In this document: piece by piece, positions 21,948 to 29,409 of the stretch
Layout of the letters: each line of letters opens with the position of its first letter
How positions within the stretch are numbered: the stretch's first letter is position 1
NCBI GenBank assembly: GCA_035269445.1
Contig: DATFJC010000002.1
Coordinates: forward strand, 1-29,604
Direction of reading: 5' to 3'
Length of the DNA stretch: 29,604 nt
Source: DATFJC01 sp035269445
GTDB taxonomy: Bacteria; Patescibacteriota; Patescibacteriia; UBA2591; UBA6264
Made by a program: the position numbers and the translations under genes
The notes under the pieces: model-generated
What the model was told of the DNA's origin: nothing
What the model saw: only the letters and a program-made list of their open reading frames with translations
Database searches by the model: none

Positions 21948-23864
21948 ATGATAAACCAAAAATATCTTAGTAAATTTTTTTTATTATTGTTCTTATTAGG
22001 CCTTATGTTTTTAAGGCCAAGTATTGGTTTATCACAAAAAAAAATAAATAATTCAAGTGAACTTTTAGTAAAACTTAAATCAGAAGAAAAAATTTATAAA
22101 TTAGATAATATTTTCAATTACAATGTTATAGATTGGCAGAAACAGGTTTTAGAAATTTCTACTGTTGAGTGGGCTGAACCTAATTTTAAAGTTGAGGCAT
22201 CTTTTTTACCATCTGACCCATTTTATGACAAACAATGGTATTTAGATAAAATAAAAGCCCCTCAAGCCTGGGATTTTACTAAAGGCGGAGACGAAGATGT
22301 TATAATTGCTATTTTAGATACCGGGGTTGATATTGATCATCCTGATTTAAGAAATAATATTTGGGTTAATAAGGATGAGATAAAAGGAGATGGTATAGAT
22401 AATGATAAAAATGGTTATATAGACGATATTAATGGTTGGGATTTTGTTGATGATATTTCTGATCCTAATCCTAAGTTTAATGAAGAATATACTACAAGTG
22501 GAATTCACCATGGTACGTTAGTGGCTGGTATTGCTGCTGCCCAGGGAGACAATGGTGAGGGAGTGGCCGGTTTAGCCTGGAAAAATACCATTATGCCTTT
22601 AAGGGTTTTAAATAGCAAGGGTAGTGGCAGTGTTGAGGATGTAATAAATGCCATAAATTATGCAGTAGATAATGGGGCTAAAGTGATTAATTTAAGTTTT
22701 GTTGGTACAGATAAAAGTTATTTTTTAAAAAAAACCTTAAAACAGGCTTGGCAAAAAGGAGTTGTTATAGTGGCGGCGGCTGGTAATGAAAGGGGTGGTG
22801 AACCCATTGATTTAGACCAACAGCCTAATTATCCAATTTGCTTAGATGAGGGGGATGATAATTTTATAATAGGTGTAGCAGCGGTTGATAGCGTAGATAA
22901 GAAGGCAAGCTTTTCTGACTATGGGGAAAATTGTGTTGATGTTTCTGCTCCTGGTAGTCATATTTATGGCGTTTTAGCTCAAAATTCCAAAAAAGAAGAG
23001 TTTCAAGATTATTATGGCGGTTTTTGGTCTGGAACTTCAATTGGTGCTCCCTTGGTTTCAGGTTTAGCTGGTCTGCTTTATTCAGTTAATCCTTTATTTG
23101 AAAACACTTCTGTTTACGACCTAATAATAGAACAATCTGATAATATTGACTTGATTAATGAGGGGTTTGAAGGTGAGCTTGGCGCAGGGAGAATTAATGC
23201 CTATAATAGTCTTAAATATGCTTATGATCAAATAAAAGTACTTTCGGGAGGTAATTATATTGTGATAGGTGCTGGAGCCAGCGGTGGCCCACAAGTAAGA
23301 ATTTTTGATAGTGTTGGGCTTTCTGTAAATGGCTTTTTTGCTTATGCTAAAGATTTTAAAGGTGGGGTAAATGTTGCAGCCGGAGATATAGATGGAGATG
23401 GAATTGATGAAATTATTACAGGGGCTGGTAGTTCTGGCGGACCTCATGTGCGGGTTTTTGATAAACATGGGAATGTTCAATTTCAGTTTTTTGCTTTTAA
23501 TAAAAACTTTAAAGGCGGAGTTAAGGTAGCTAGTGGTGATGCTGATGGAGATGGAATAAGCGAAGTAATAGCAAGTGTAGGCTCTGGAGCATCTTCTTAT
23601 GTTAGAGTTTTTGACTCTTCTTACCTTCTTTTAAGGTTACAGTTTTTAGCTTATGATCGGAGTTTTTATAATGGCCTCAATGTTGCAGTAGAGGACTTTG
23701 ATAAAAATGGCAGGGTAGAAATAGCAACAGTACCTTTAAAGGGTAAGTCATCCGAAGTTAAACTATTTAATGCTCAAGGAGAAGAGATATCTGAGTTTTA
23801 TGGTTTTGATGAAGAATTTTTAGGAGGTGCCAGCATTACAACAATGAGTTCAAAGGGCTATTAA
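21948..23864 (+). CDS. Secreted subtilisin-like serine protease with FG-GAP/VCBS-like repeats
   Basis: 638 residues. An N-terminal signal or anchor segment (about 8-24, SKFFLLLFLLGLMFL) and a short prodomain-like part are followed by the S8 catalytic domain. It has Asp124 in AILDTGVDIDHPDL, His188 in HHGTLVAGIAA, oxyanion Asn280 in VVAAAGNE and Ser364 in WSGTSIGAPLVSGLAGLL. The C-terminal 200 residues contain four repeats of the type G-A-G-x-S-G-G-P-x-V-R-[IV]-F-D ... G-G-[VL]-x-V-A-x-x-D-x-D-G-D-G, FG-GAP-like calcium-binding blades whose fourth copy is degenerate. No sorting motif or C-terminal anchor is seen. It probably acts at the cell surface or outside, degrading or processing proteins; the repeats may mediate binding. 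Start ATG 21948 has no Shine-Dalgarno sequence. Confidence 0.92.
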   Translation: MINQKYLSKFFLLLFLLGLMFLRPSIGLSQKKINNSSELLVKLKSEEKIYKLDNIFNYNVIDWQKQVLEISTVEWAEPNFKVEASFLPSDPFYDKQWYLDKIKAPQAWDFTKGGDEDVIIAILDTGVDIDHPDLRNNIWVNKDEIKGDGIDNDKNGYIDDINGWDFVDDISDPNPKFNEEYTTSGIHHGTLVAGIAAAQGDNGEGVAGLAWKNTIMPLRVLNSKGSGSVEDVINAINYAVDNGAKVINLSFVGTDKSYFLKKTLKQAWQKGVVIVAAAGNERGGEPIDLDQQPNYPICLDEGDDNFIIGVAAVDSVDKKASFSDYGENCVDVSAPGSHIYGVLAQNSKKEEFQDYYGGFWSGTSIGAPLVSGLAGLLYSVNPLFENTSVYDLIIEQSDNIDLINEGFEGELGAGRINAYNSLKYAYDQIKVLSGGNYIVIGAGASGGPQVRIFDSVGLSVNGFFAYAKDFKGGVNVAAGDIDGDGIDEIITGAGSSGGPHVRVFDKHGNVQFQFFAFNKNFKGGVKVASGDADGDGISEVIASVGSGASSYVRVFDSSYLLLRLQFLAYDRSFYNGLNVAVEDFDKNGRVEIATVPLKGKSSEVKLFNAQGEEISEFYGFDEEFLGGASITTMSSKGY

Positions 23865-23891
23865 TTTATATAATAATTAACTTATTAAAAT

Positions 23892-24389
23892 ATGAAATTA
23901 TCATGGTCAAAAATTTTAGGCTTAAAAGATGATATTTTGTCAAAAGAAACTCAGGAGGTAGAGGTTGTATACGAGGAGACAAAAGTTGCTAAATCTAAAT
24001 CTCACAACAAGGGAAAGGTTTTACAAGAAAACAAAGAAGATTTAGTGACTGCTTCCGAAGTAGGGCAGATTAATATTGACTTATATGAAGATCCAGAAAA
24101 AAATAATTTAGTAATAAAAGCAAAGGTTCCAGGGGCCAAGTCTAAAGATATTGATGTTGTTGTTGAGCCAGAATTAATTATTATTAGGGGAGAAAGATTT
24201 GATCAGGATTATCAATCTCATAAGCATCATTATTATTACAGGGAATGTGGATGGGGGGAATTTCTAAGGCGTTTAGTTTTGCCATGTAGAGTAAAACCAG
24301 AAGAAGTTGATGCTTCCTTAAAACAGGGTATTTTAAAAATAGTTTTACCAAAAGTCGAAGAATCAAATTCTCACGTCAAAGTTAAATAA
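23892..24389 (+). CDS. Small heat-shock protein (Hsp20/alpha-crystallin family)
   Basis: ATP-independent holdase chaperone. 165 residues: a charged N-terminal arm (1-52), then an alpha-crystallin domain (about 54-152) with GQINIDLYEDPEKNNLVIKA, the family phrase PGAKSKDIDVVVEPELIIIR (about 83-102), and C-terminal strands VKPEEVDASLKQGILKIVLP, where L-x-x-G-[IV]-L-x-[IV]-x-[LV]-P is diagnostic. Residues Y-x-x-H-K-H-H-Y-Y-Y in the middle form a His/Tyr-rich loop. It lies 27 bp after the subtilase and 26 bp before the VanW gene. No CIRCE or other heat-shock operator was found in the short spacer. Confidence 0.92.
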   Translation: MKLSWSKILGLKDDILSKETQEVEVVYEETKVAKSKSHNKGKVLQENKEDLVTASEVGQINIDLYEDPEKNNLVIKAKVPGAKSKDIDVVVEPELIIIRGERFDQDYQSHKHHYYYRECGWGEFLRRLVLPCRVKPEEVDASLKQGILKIVLPKVEESNSHVKVK

Positions 24390-24415
24390 TTCATTTAAGA
24401 AATTTTTTATTATTT

Positions 24416-26206
24416 GTGGTTAAAAGAATAGTTATTTATACATTAATTATAATATTTTTAATAGCTGGTTATTTTTTAATTTTTAATAAAATATTGGCTG
24501 GCTCTATTTTGCCTAGAGTTTATTGTTGCAATACTTTTAATATAGGATATTTAAAAAAGGATCAAGCCCAAGATTTGCTTAATATATTTGCTAAAAAAAT
24601 TGAAAGAGATAATTTTATTTTTTATGCTAAAACGCCTCAAGGAGAAAAGCAGGTTGAAATAGATCCTCATTTAATAGCTTTACAAGATCCAGATCTTTCC
24701 AGGTCCTTAATTGACTTTAAAGTTAAGGAAACAATTGACTTAGCTTATCAAATTGGAAGAAAGGGTTCTATCTTGGATAAATTAAAAGCAGTTTTTGAGT
24801 CTTATTTTAAAAAGAAAAATGTTAATTTTATAGTTGAGTTAAACCAAGATGAACTAAAAAAGATTCTTCAAAGAAAATTTCAATTAATAGAAAAGGAACC
24901 GATAAATCCTGGTTTTAAATGGCAAAATAAGAAGATAGTTTTAACACAAGCAAAGCCTGGCTTTTCATTGGACTATGATAAGGCTATTAAAAGTTTTTAT
25001 AATGACTTAAAGCTTTTAAAAAATACCAAGCAAGAATTAAAATTTAAAAAAAAGCAGCCTAATATTTCAGATAAAGAAAAGAACTCTTTACTTGAACAAG
25101 TAAAGGATATTGTCAAAAATGCTCCCTATCAAATATTTTATAAAGAAGACCAGTGGGATATTTCAGCTCTTCAACTAGTAGATTGGCTTTATATTAATTC
25201 TCAACCCAACCCTGGTTTATCTTTCAAGGAAGAAAAGGTTAAAAAATATTTAAAAGAGAAATCTAAAATAATTAATATCCCTCCTCAAAAAGGACGTTTG
25301 GAAATAAAAGATGGAAAGGTAGTTGAGTTTCTTAAAAAGAAAAAAGGACAATTAGTAAATGTAGATAAAACCTTTTCTTTATTACTTGAAAATATTTTAA
25401 AACAGAAAAAAAGAACTGAATTTTTTGTAGAAACTGTAGATCCCCCAGCTTTACCTGAGGATTTAGATAGCTTAGGCATTGAGAAGTTAATAGCTAAGGG
25501 ACAATCTGATTTTTCAGGCAGCCCCCAAAACAGGCGTCATAATATTAGAATTGGGGCGGAAAAACTACATGGACTTTTAATAAAGCCGGATCAAGAATTT
25601 TCTCTTGTGGAAGCACTTGGCCCAGTGGATAAAGAGCATGGATTTTTGCCAGAGCTTGTTATAAAAGAAGACAGAACTATTCCAGAATATGGTGGCGGTC
25701 TTTGTCAAATTGCCACTACTGCTTTTAGGGTTGCTTTACATGCTGGCCTTTCTATCACTGAAAGGCAAAATCATTCTTATAGGGTTCATTATTACGAACC
25801 ACCAGTTGGGATGGATGCTACAATTTATATTCCAAGACCTGACTTTCGTTTTATAAATGATATGGACCACTATTTACTTTTACAAGCAGAAATAAAGGGT
25901 AATAATTTGATTTTTAAATTATATGGTACTCCTGATGGAAGAAAAGTTACAACCGGTAAGCCTAAGGTTTTTAATATTACCGAGCCCGGACCTCCCAAAA
26001 TTGTAGAAACAAATCAATTGCCTCCAGGAGAAAGAAAAAAATTAGAATCTTCTCACAAAGGTGCCGAGGCTGTGTTTACAAATACTGTTATTTTTGCTAA
26101 TGGTATAAAAAGAGAAAGAAGGTGGAAAAGTTACTATAAGGCCTGGCCTGAAGTTTGGCTGGTTGGGGAAAAACAAGAAGATAATAAAAAAAATAATGAA
26201 AATTAA
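24416..26206 (+). CDS. VanW-domain cell-wall-associated membrane protein
   Basis: 596 residues with a GTG start (24416). There is an N-terminal membrane segment (about 4-27), then a long extracytoplasmic region resembling peptidoglycan-binding-type (PG_binding_4/YoaR) modules: IDPHLIALQDPDLSRSLIDF and the repeated helix-strand units up to about 330. The VanW domain follows at about 395-500, FSLVEALGPVDKEHGFLPEL, then YGGGLCQIATTAFRVALHAGL and HSYRVHYYEPPVGMDATIY. The C-terminal tail is Lys/Glu-rich. Family members are found in glycopeptide-resistance clusters and widely in wall-related loci, but their reaction is not established, so I assign only a wall-associated role. infB follows 5 nt after its stop. 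Confidence 0.88.
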   Translation: MVKRIVIYTLIIIFLIAGYFLIFNKILAGSILPRVYCCNTFNIGYLKKDQAQDLLNIFAKKIERDNFIFYAKTPQGEKQVEIDPHLIALQDPDLSRSLIDFKVKETIDLAYQIGRKGSILDKLKAVFESYFKKKNVNFIVELNQDELKKILQRKFQLIEKEPINPGFKWQNKKIVLTQAKPGFSLDYDKAIKSFYNDLKLLKNTKQELKFKKKQPNISDKEKNSLLEQVKDIVKNAPYQIFYKEDQWDISALQLVDWLYINSQPNPGLSFKEEKVKKYLKEKSKIINIPPQKGRLEIKDGKVVEFLKKKKGQLVNVDKTFSLLLENILKQKKRTEFFVETVDPPALPEDLDSLGIEKLIAKGQSDFSGSPQNRRHNIRIGAEKLHGLLIKPDQEFSLVEALGPVDKEHGFLPELVIKEDRTIPEYGGGLCQIATTAFRVALHAGLSITERQNHSYRVHYYEPPVGMDATIYIPRPDFRFINDMDHYLLLQAEIKGNNLIFKLYGTPDGRKVTTGKPKVFNITEPGPPKIVETNQLPPGERKKLESSHKGAEAVFTNTVIFANGIKRERRWKSYYKAWPEVWLVGEKQEDNKKNNEN

Positions 26207-26211
26207 TTTTT

Positions 26212-28245
26212 ATGAATATAACTGAACTTGCTAGAAAATTAAAAACTACACCAGAGGAGCTTAAAAAAGAGCTTCCTAGATTAGGTCTTCATATTGGGAA
26301 AAAAGCAATTCAAATACCGGACGAACAGGCAGAAAAAGTTAAAAAGGCCTGGCGTAAAAGACAAAAGCAGTTAGCTGCTATAAGAAAGTTGCGCAAGAAC
26401 CAACAAAAAAAAGAATTAACTCCGGACAAAAAAGATAAAAAAGATAAAAAGATTCAAATTCCTTCTAGTATTCAAGTTTATGCCTTAGCTGAAAAGCTTG
26501 ATATTCCTGTTACCAAGTTGATAGGTGAGCTTATGAAAAATGGAGTGTCAGCTAGTATAAACGAATCTTTAGATTTTGAAGTTGCTGCTATTGTATCGGA
26601 GAGCCTTGGTTTTGATATTGAAAAGGGAGAAGAAGGAGAAACCATTAAAAGAGATCATATTAAAAAAAGACTTAAAAATGTCTTATCAGCTGAGGATAAA
26701 AAAAATCTAAAATCAAGACCACCTGTGGTAACGGTTTTGGGCCACGTAGATCATGGTAAGAGTTCTATTTTGGATGCAATTAGGGAAACTAAAATTGTTG
26801 AAGGAGAAAAAGGAGGCATAACTCAGCACATTGGTGCTTATCAAATTAAGCATCAAGATAAGTTAATAACCTTTATAGATACTCCTGGACATAAGGCTTT
26901 TCAATCTATGAGAAGTACTGGTGGTGAAGTGGCAGATATTGTGGTGTTAGTTATTGCAGCTGATGACAAAATTCAACCTCAAACTCTAGAGTCTATTAAG
27001 ATTATTCAAGAAGAGAATATTCCCTTTGTTGTGGCAATTAATAAAATTGATAAGCCAGAATCAGATATAGAAAAAATTAAAAAACAACTTTCTGAGGTTA
27101 ATTTAATGCCTGAAGGTTGGGGCGGAGAGGTTATTTGTGTTCCTGTCTCTGCTAAAACTAAAAAGGGTCTTAAAGATTTATTAGATACTATTAATTTAGT
27201 AGCTGAGGTAGAAGAAGATAATCTTTTGTCTAATCCTAAGGGTGAACCAGTGGGTATTGTTATTGAAAGTCATAAAGATGAAGGCCTAGGTCCAGTGGCT
27301 AGCCTTGTTTTGTACAACGGTACTCTTAAAAAAGGAGATAGAATTATATTAGGGGAAAGCATTGGTAAAATTAGATCTTTAATATCTTTTACTGGTAAAA
27401 GGCTAGAAAAAGTTCTTCCCAGTATGCCGGCTGAGATTATAGGCTTAAATAGTGTGCCTAGGGTTGGAAGCAGTTTAAAGGTATTTGAAGAAAAAGAAAA
27501 TTTTAAAAAGGAGATTAGAAAGATTGAAAAAAATAATTATAAAAAAGGAGCTGAATTTAAAGAAACAGATGTTTCTAGAATGAATCAAAAAACAGACTCA
27601 AAATCACTTAACTTGATTTTAAAAGCTGATGTTAGAGGGTCGCTAGAGGCCTTAGTGAGTTCTTTAAAGGCCTTGACTTTACCTGAAGTGAATGTAGGAA
27701 TAGTTAAAAAGGGTCTTGGAAACATAACAGAAACTGATGTAGAGCTGGCCTCATCTGTCCAGGCTAAGATTTTAGGTTTTGGAGTTGATGTTAATTCAGC
27801 TGCTAAAAAATTAGCTCGGGATAAGGATATAATAATTAAAACCGATGGAGTAATATATCGTTTAATAAATTATGTTCAAGATGAGTTAGAAAAATTAGCT
27901 CCCGAAGAAATTATAGAAGTACCCTTAGGTGTTTTAGAGGTATTAAAAATTTTTAAAAATAACACCAATAGTATGATTGTTGGTTGTAGGGTTAAAGATG
28001 GTAAGGCAGAGGACAATGCCTTGGTTAGGGTTTGGGATAAAGATAAGTTTGTTTCCTTAGAAAAACAAAAAGAAGGTGATATTAAAGGTTTGAAAGGGGA
28101 AGGTAGGATTCAAGAGCTTCAAACTCATAAGCAAAATACAAATGAAGTTAAAGCTGGTAAAGAATGTGGTATAAATTTAGTAGGAGTTGAGGCAAAAGAA
28201 GGAGATTTACTTGAGCTTTATAAAGAAAAAAAAGTTAAAAAATAA
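26212..28245 (+). CDS. infB: Translation initiation factor IF-2
   Basis: GTPase that places initiator tRNA on the 30S subunit and promotes subunit joining. 677 residues, with a short N-terminal region carrying an IF2_N-like module (SIQVYALAEKLDIPVTKLIG, 87-106). The G domain has G1 GHVDHGKS (177-184), G2 GGITQHIG (201-208), G3 DTPGH (223-227), G4 NKID (277-280) and G5 SAK (313-315). Domains II-IV follow (LGPVASLVLYNGTLKKGDRI; LILKADVRGSLEALVSSLKA; C-terminal barrel ending KEGDLLELYKE). The N-terminus is much shorter than in E. coli IF2, as in many small genomes. It starts 5 nt after the VanW gene without a Shine-Dalgarno sequence. Confidence 0.97.
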   Translation: MNITELARKLKTTPEELKKELPRLGLHIGKKAIQIPDEQAEKVKKAWRKRQKQLAAIRKLRKNQQKKELTPDKKDKKDKKIQIPSSIQVYALAEKLDIPVTKLIGELMKNGVSASINESLDFEVAAIVSESLGFDIEKGEEGETIKRDHIKKRLKNVLSAEDKKNLKSRPPVVTVLGHVDHGKSSILDAIRETKIVEGEKGGITQHIGAYQIKHQDKLITFIDTPGHKAFQSMRSTGGEVADIVVLVIAADDKIQPQTLESIKIIQEENIPFVVAINKIDKPESDIEKIKKQLSEVNLMPEGWGGEVICVPVSAKTKKGLKDLLDTINLVAEVEEDNLLSNPKGEPVGIVIESHKDEGLGPVASLVLYNGTLKKGDRIILGESIGKIRSLISFTGKRLEKVLPSMPAEIIGLNSVPRVGSSLKVFEEKENFKKEIRKIEKNNYKKGAEFKETDVSRMNQKTDSKSLNLILKADVRGSLEALVSSLKALTLPEVNVGIVKKGLGNITETDVELASSVQAKILGFGVDVNSAAKKLARDKDIIIKTDGVIYRLINYVQDELEKLAPEEIIEVPLGVLEVLKIFKNNTNSMIVGCRVKDGKAEDNALVRVWDKDKFVSLEKQKEGDIKGLKGEGRIQELQTHKQNTNEVKAGKECGINLVGVEAKEGDLLELYKEKKVKK

Positions 28246-28253
28246 TCTTAAGC

Positions 28254-28281
28254 TTGACTAGATTGTAATATCAGTTACAAT
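28254..28281 (+). promoter_or_regulatory. Promoter of rpsP (TTGACT, 16 bp, TACAAT)
   Basis: TTGACT (28254-28259) and TACAAT (28276-28281), 16 bp apart, lie just after infB. The spacer carries an inverted repeat ATTGTAA/TTACAAT (28262-28268 with 28275-28281) that includes the -10 box and could be an operator or a chance AT palindrome. The leader is about 30 nt. Confidence 0.55.
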
Positions 28282-28319
28282 TATGTCACATTATTAATTA
28301 AGTAATAAAATATTTTAAT

Positions 28320-28847
28320 ATGCTTAGAATTCGACTTAGCAGAAAAGGTAAAAAAAACCAACCATTTTTTAGAATAGTGGTTTTAGAAAGACATAAAGAT
28401 CCTTTTGGGGATTATTTAGAAGATCTTGGTTTTTATAATCCTTTAACAAAAGAAACTAAATTTAAAAAAGAAAGAATTAATTATTGGATTTCTCAAGGTG
28501 CTCAGCCAACTGGCTCAGTGCATAATTTACTAATTTCTAAAGGTATTATTAAAGGCAAAAAGAAAAAGGTTTCTAAGTATAAAAAGGAAGAAAAGACTGA
28601 AGAAAAGACCGAAGAAAAGACCGAAGAAAAGCCTAAGGAAGGTGAAGCTAAAAAGGAAGAAAAACCTGAAGAAAAGCCTGAAGAAAAAGCCGAAGAAAAA
28701 CCTAAAGAAGATGAAGCTAAAAAGGAAGAAAAACCTGAAGAAAAACCTGAAGAAAAGCCTAAGGAAGATGAGGCTAAAAAGGAAGAAAAGCCCGAAGAAA
28801 AGCCTAAAGAAGATGAAGCTAAAAAGGAAGAGAAAAAGGATAATTAA
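28320..28847 (+). CDS. rpsP: 30S ribosomal protein S16 with long Lys/Glu/Pro repeat tail
   Basis: The S16 core occupies residues 1-80: MLRIRLSRKGKKNQPFFRIV, then HKDPFGDYLEDLGFYNPLTK and INYWISQGAQPTGSVHNLLI, all standard. From about residue 84 the protein continues into roughly 90 residues of low-complexity sequence built of EEK, KPEEKPEE and EAKKEEKPEE units, doubling the normal 80-90 aa length. The DNA of this tail is an obvious near-tandem repeat (28590-28840), prone to slippage. It may be an unstructured RNA- or protein-binding extension like the tails of S6 here. Downstream order rpsP-khpA-trmD matches the widely conserved operon, but rimM is missing. No Shine-Dalgarno sequence. Confidence 0.95.
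   Translation: MLRIRLSRKGKKNQPFFRIVVLERHKDPFGDYLEDLGFYNPLTKETKFKKERINYWISQGAQPTGSVHNLLISKGIIKGKKKKVSKYKKEEKTEEKTEEKTEEKPKEGEAKKEEKPEEKPEEKAEEKPKEDEAKKEEKPEEKPEEKPKEDEAKKEEKPEEKPKEDEAKKEEKKDN
28590..28840 (+). repeat. Low-complexity coding repeat in rpsP (EEK/KPEE units)
   Basis: Irregular tandem units of GAAGAAAAGCC/GAAGATGAAGCTAAAAAG type encode EEKPEEKP and EDEAKKEEKPEE blocks at least three times. Near-identical 45-60-bp modules follow each other, so copy number may vary between strains. Confidence 0.8.
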
Positions 28848-28886
28848 AAAATAGATTATTTTAATACTGACCAATGATTTAATTGG

Positions 28887-28915
28887 TTGACAGGCTATTT
28901 AAATTATATTATACT
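28887..28915 (+). promoter_or_regulatory. Promoter of khpA (TTGACA, 17 bp, TATACT)
   Basis: A perfect -35 TTGACA (28887-28892), 17 bp, then TATACT (28910-28915). Expected +1 is near 28922, giving a 60-nt leader before the ATG at 28983. The TTG that opens the longest frame of the next gene is part of this -35 box and so cannot be the start of translation from this promoter. Confidence 0.7.
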
Positions 28916-28926
28916 ACTAAATAGTT

Positions 28927-28977
28927 TCAGTCTTAATGTGGATTTTCACATATACCTAAAAAGGTCGCAAAGACTGA
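28927..28977 (+). promoter_or_regulatory. Structured 5' leader of khpA
   Basis: TCAGTCTT (28927-28934) is perfectly complementary to AAGACTGA (28970-28977). Nested inside is ATGTG-GATTTT-CACAT (28936-28951), a 5-bp hairpin, leaving AAAAAGGTCG single-stranded. The structure begins right at the predicted transcript start and ends 5 nt before the ATG at 28983. It could be an autoregulatory or thermo-sensitive leader; no known riboswitch is recognised. Confidence 0.45.
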
Positions 28978-28982
28978 TTGAA

Positions 28983-29336
28983 ATGAAAAGTATTAATCAT
29001 TTATTAAGTATGGCAGAAAAACATACAGACGAGAAATTTCTTAAGTTCATTATAGAACACATTGTAGAACATCCTGACGATGTTAAAATTGAAAGGAAAG
29101 TTGATGAAATGGGAGTACTTCTTTCTTTACACGTAAATTCTGATGATATGGGACAAGTAATTGGACGTAAGGGCTCTACTGCTAGAGCTTTACGAACTTT
29201 ACTTCGTATTGTTGGTCTTAAAGAGGATGCTCGTGTCAACTTAAAGATTGAGGAACCAGAAGGCTCTTCAAAACCTGAAAGTTCTAAAAAGAAATCTTCT
29301 AGCTCAGAATCTGACGAAGACGAGCTAAAATTATAA
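28983..29336 (+). CDS. khpA: KH-domain RNA-binding protein (KhpA/YlqC family)
   Basis: Small RNA-binding protein; the family partners with KhpB/EloR in cell-division and RNA control in Gram-positives. From ATG 28983 it has 117 residues (ATG 29010 would give 108). The KH core reads FLKFIIEHIVEHPDDVKIER, then LLSLHVNSDDMGQVIGRKGS, with the GxxG loop GRKG, and TARALRTLLRIVGLKEDARV. A Ser/Lys/Glu-rich tail (SSKPESSKKKSSSSES...) is longer than usual. The gene order rpsP-khpA-(rimM)-trmD is conserved in bacteria, which supports the call. A promoter and folded leader precede it. No Shine-Dalgarno sequence. Confidence 0.9.
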   Translation: MKSINHLLSMAEKHTDEKFLKFIIEHIVEHPDDVKIERKVDEMGVLLSLHVNSDDMGQVIGRKGSTARALRTLLRIVGLKEDARVNLKIEEPEGSSKPESSKKKSSSSESDEDELKL

Positions 29337-29353
29337 TAATAGCCCAAATTTTT

Positions 29354-29398
29354 AAGCAAAGGGCATTGTCTCTTTTTAGAGATGATGCGCCTTTGCTT
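29354..29398 (+). other. Long hairpin between khpA and trmD
   Basis: AAGCAAAGG (29354-29362) pairs with CCTTTGCTT (29390-29398). After one bulged G (29389), GCAT pairs with ATGC, then two G-U pairs and TCTCT/AGAGA close on a TTTT loop. That is about 20 base pairs in 45 nt. No T-tract follows on either strand, so it is not a standard terminator. It ends 11 nt before the trmD ATG. Candidate roles are RNase III processing, mRNA stabilisation or translational control. Confidence 0.6.
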
Positions 29399-29409
29399 AT
29401 TACTATATT

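Noticed and set aside
23121..23480. 119-aa minus-strand ORF in the subtilase gene
   Set aside because: It is antisense to FG-GAP-like repeats and part of the catalytic domain, without start context or family resemblance.
28590..28840. Repeat array resembling CRISPR at first glance
   Set aside because: Units are coding, irregular and without unique spacers, and no cas gene is present.
28530..28874. 114-aa minus-strand ORF of Phe/Leu/Arg repeats
   Set aside because: It is the antisense reading of the rpsP Lys/Glu repeat tail; composition is dictated by that repeat.
28887..28982. TTG start giving a 149-aa KH protein
   Set aside because: The TTG is the first three bases of a consensus -35 box and the added residues are not KH-like; the ATG at 28983 or 29010 is preferred.
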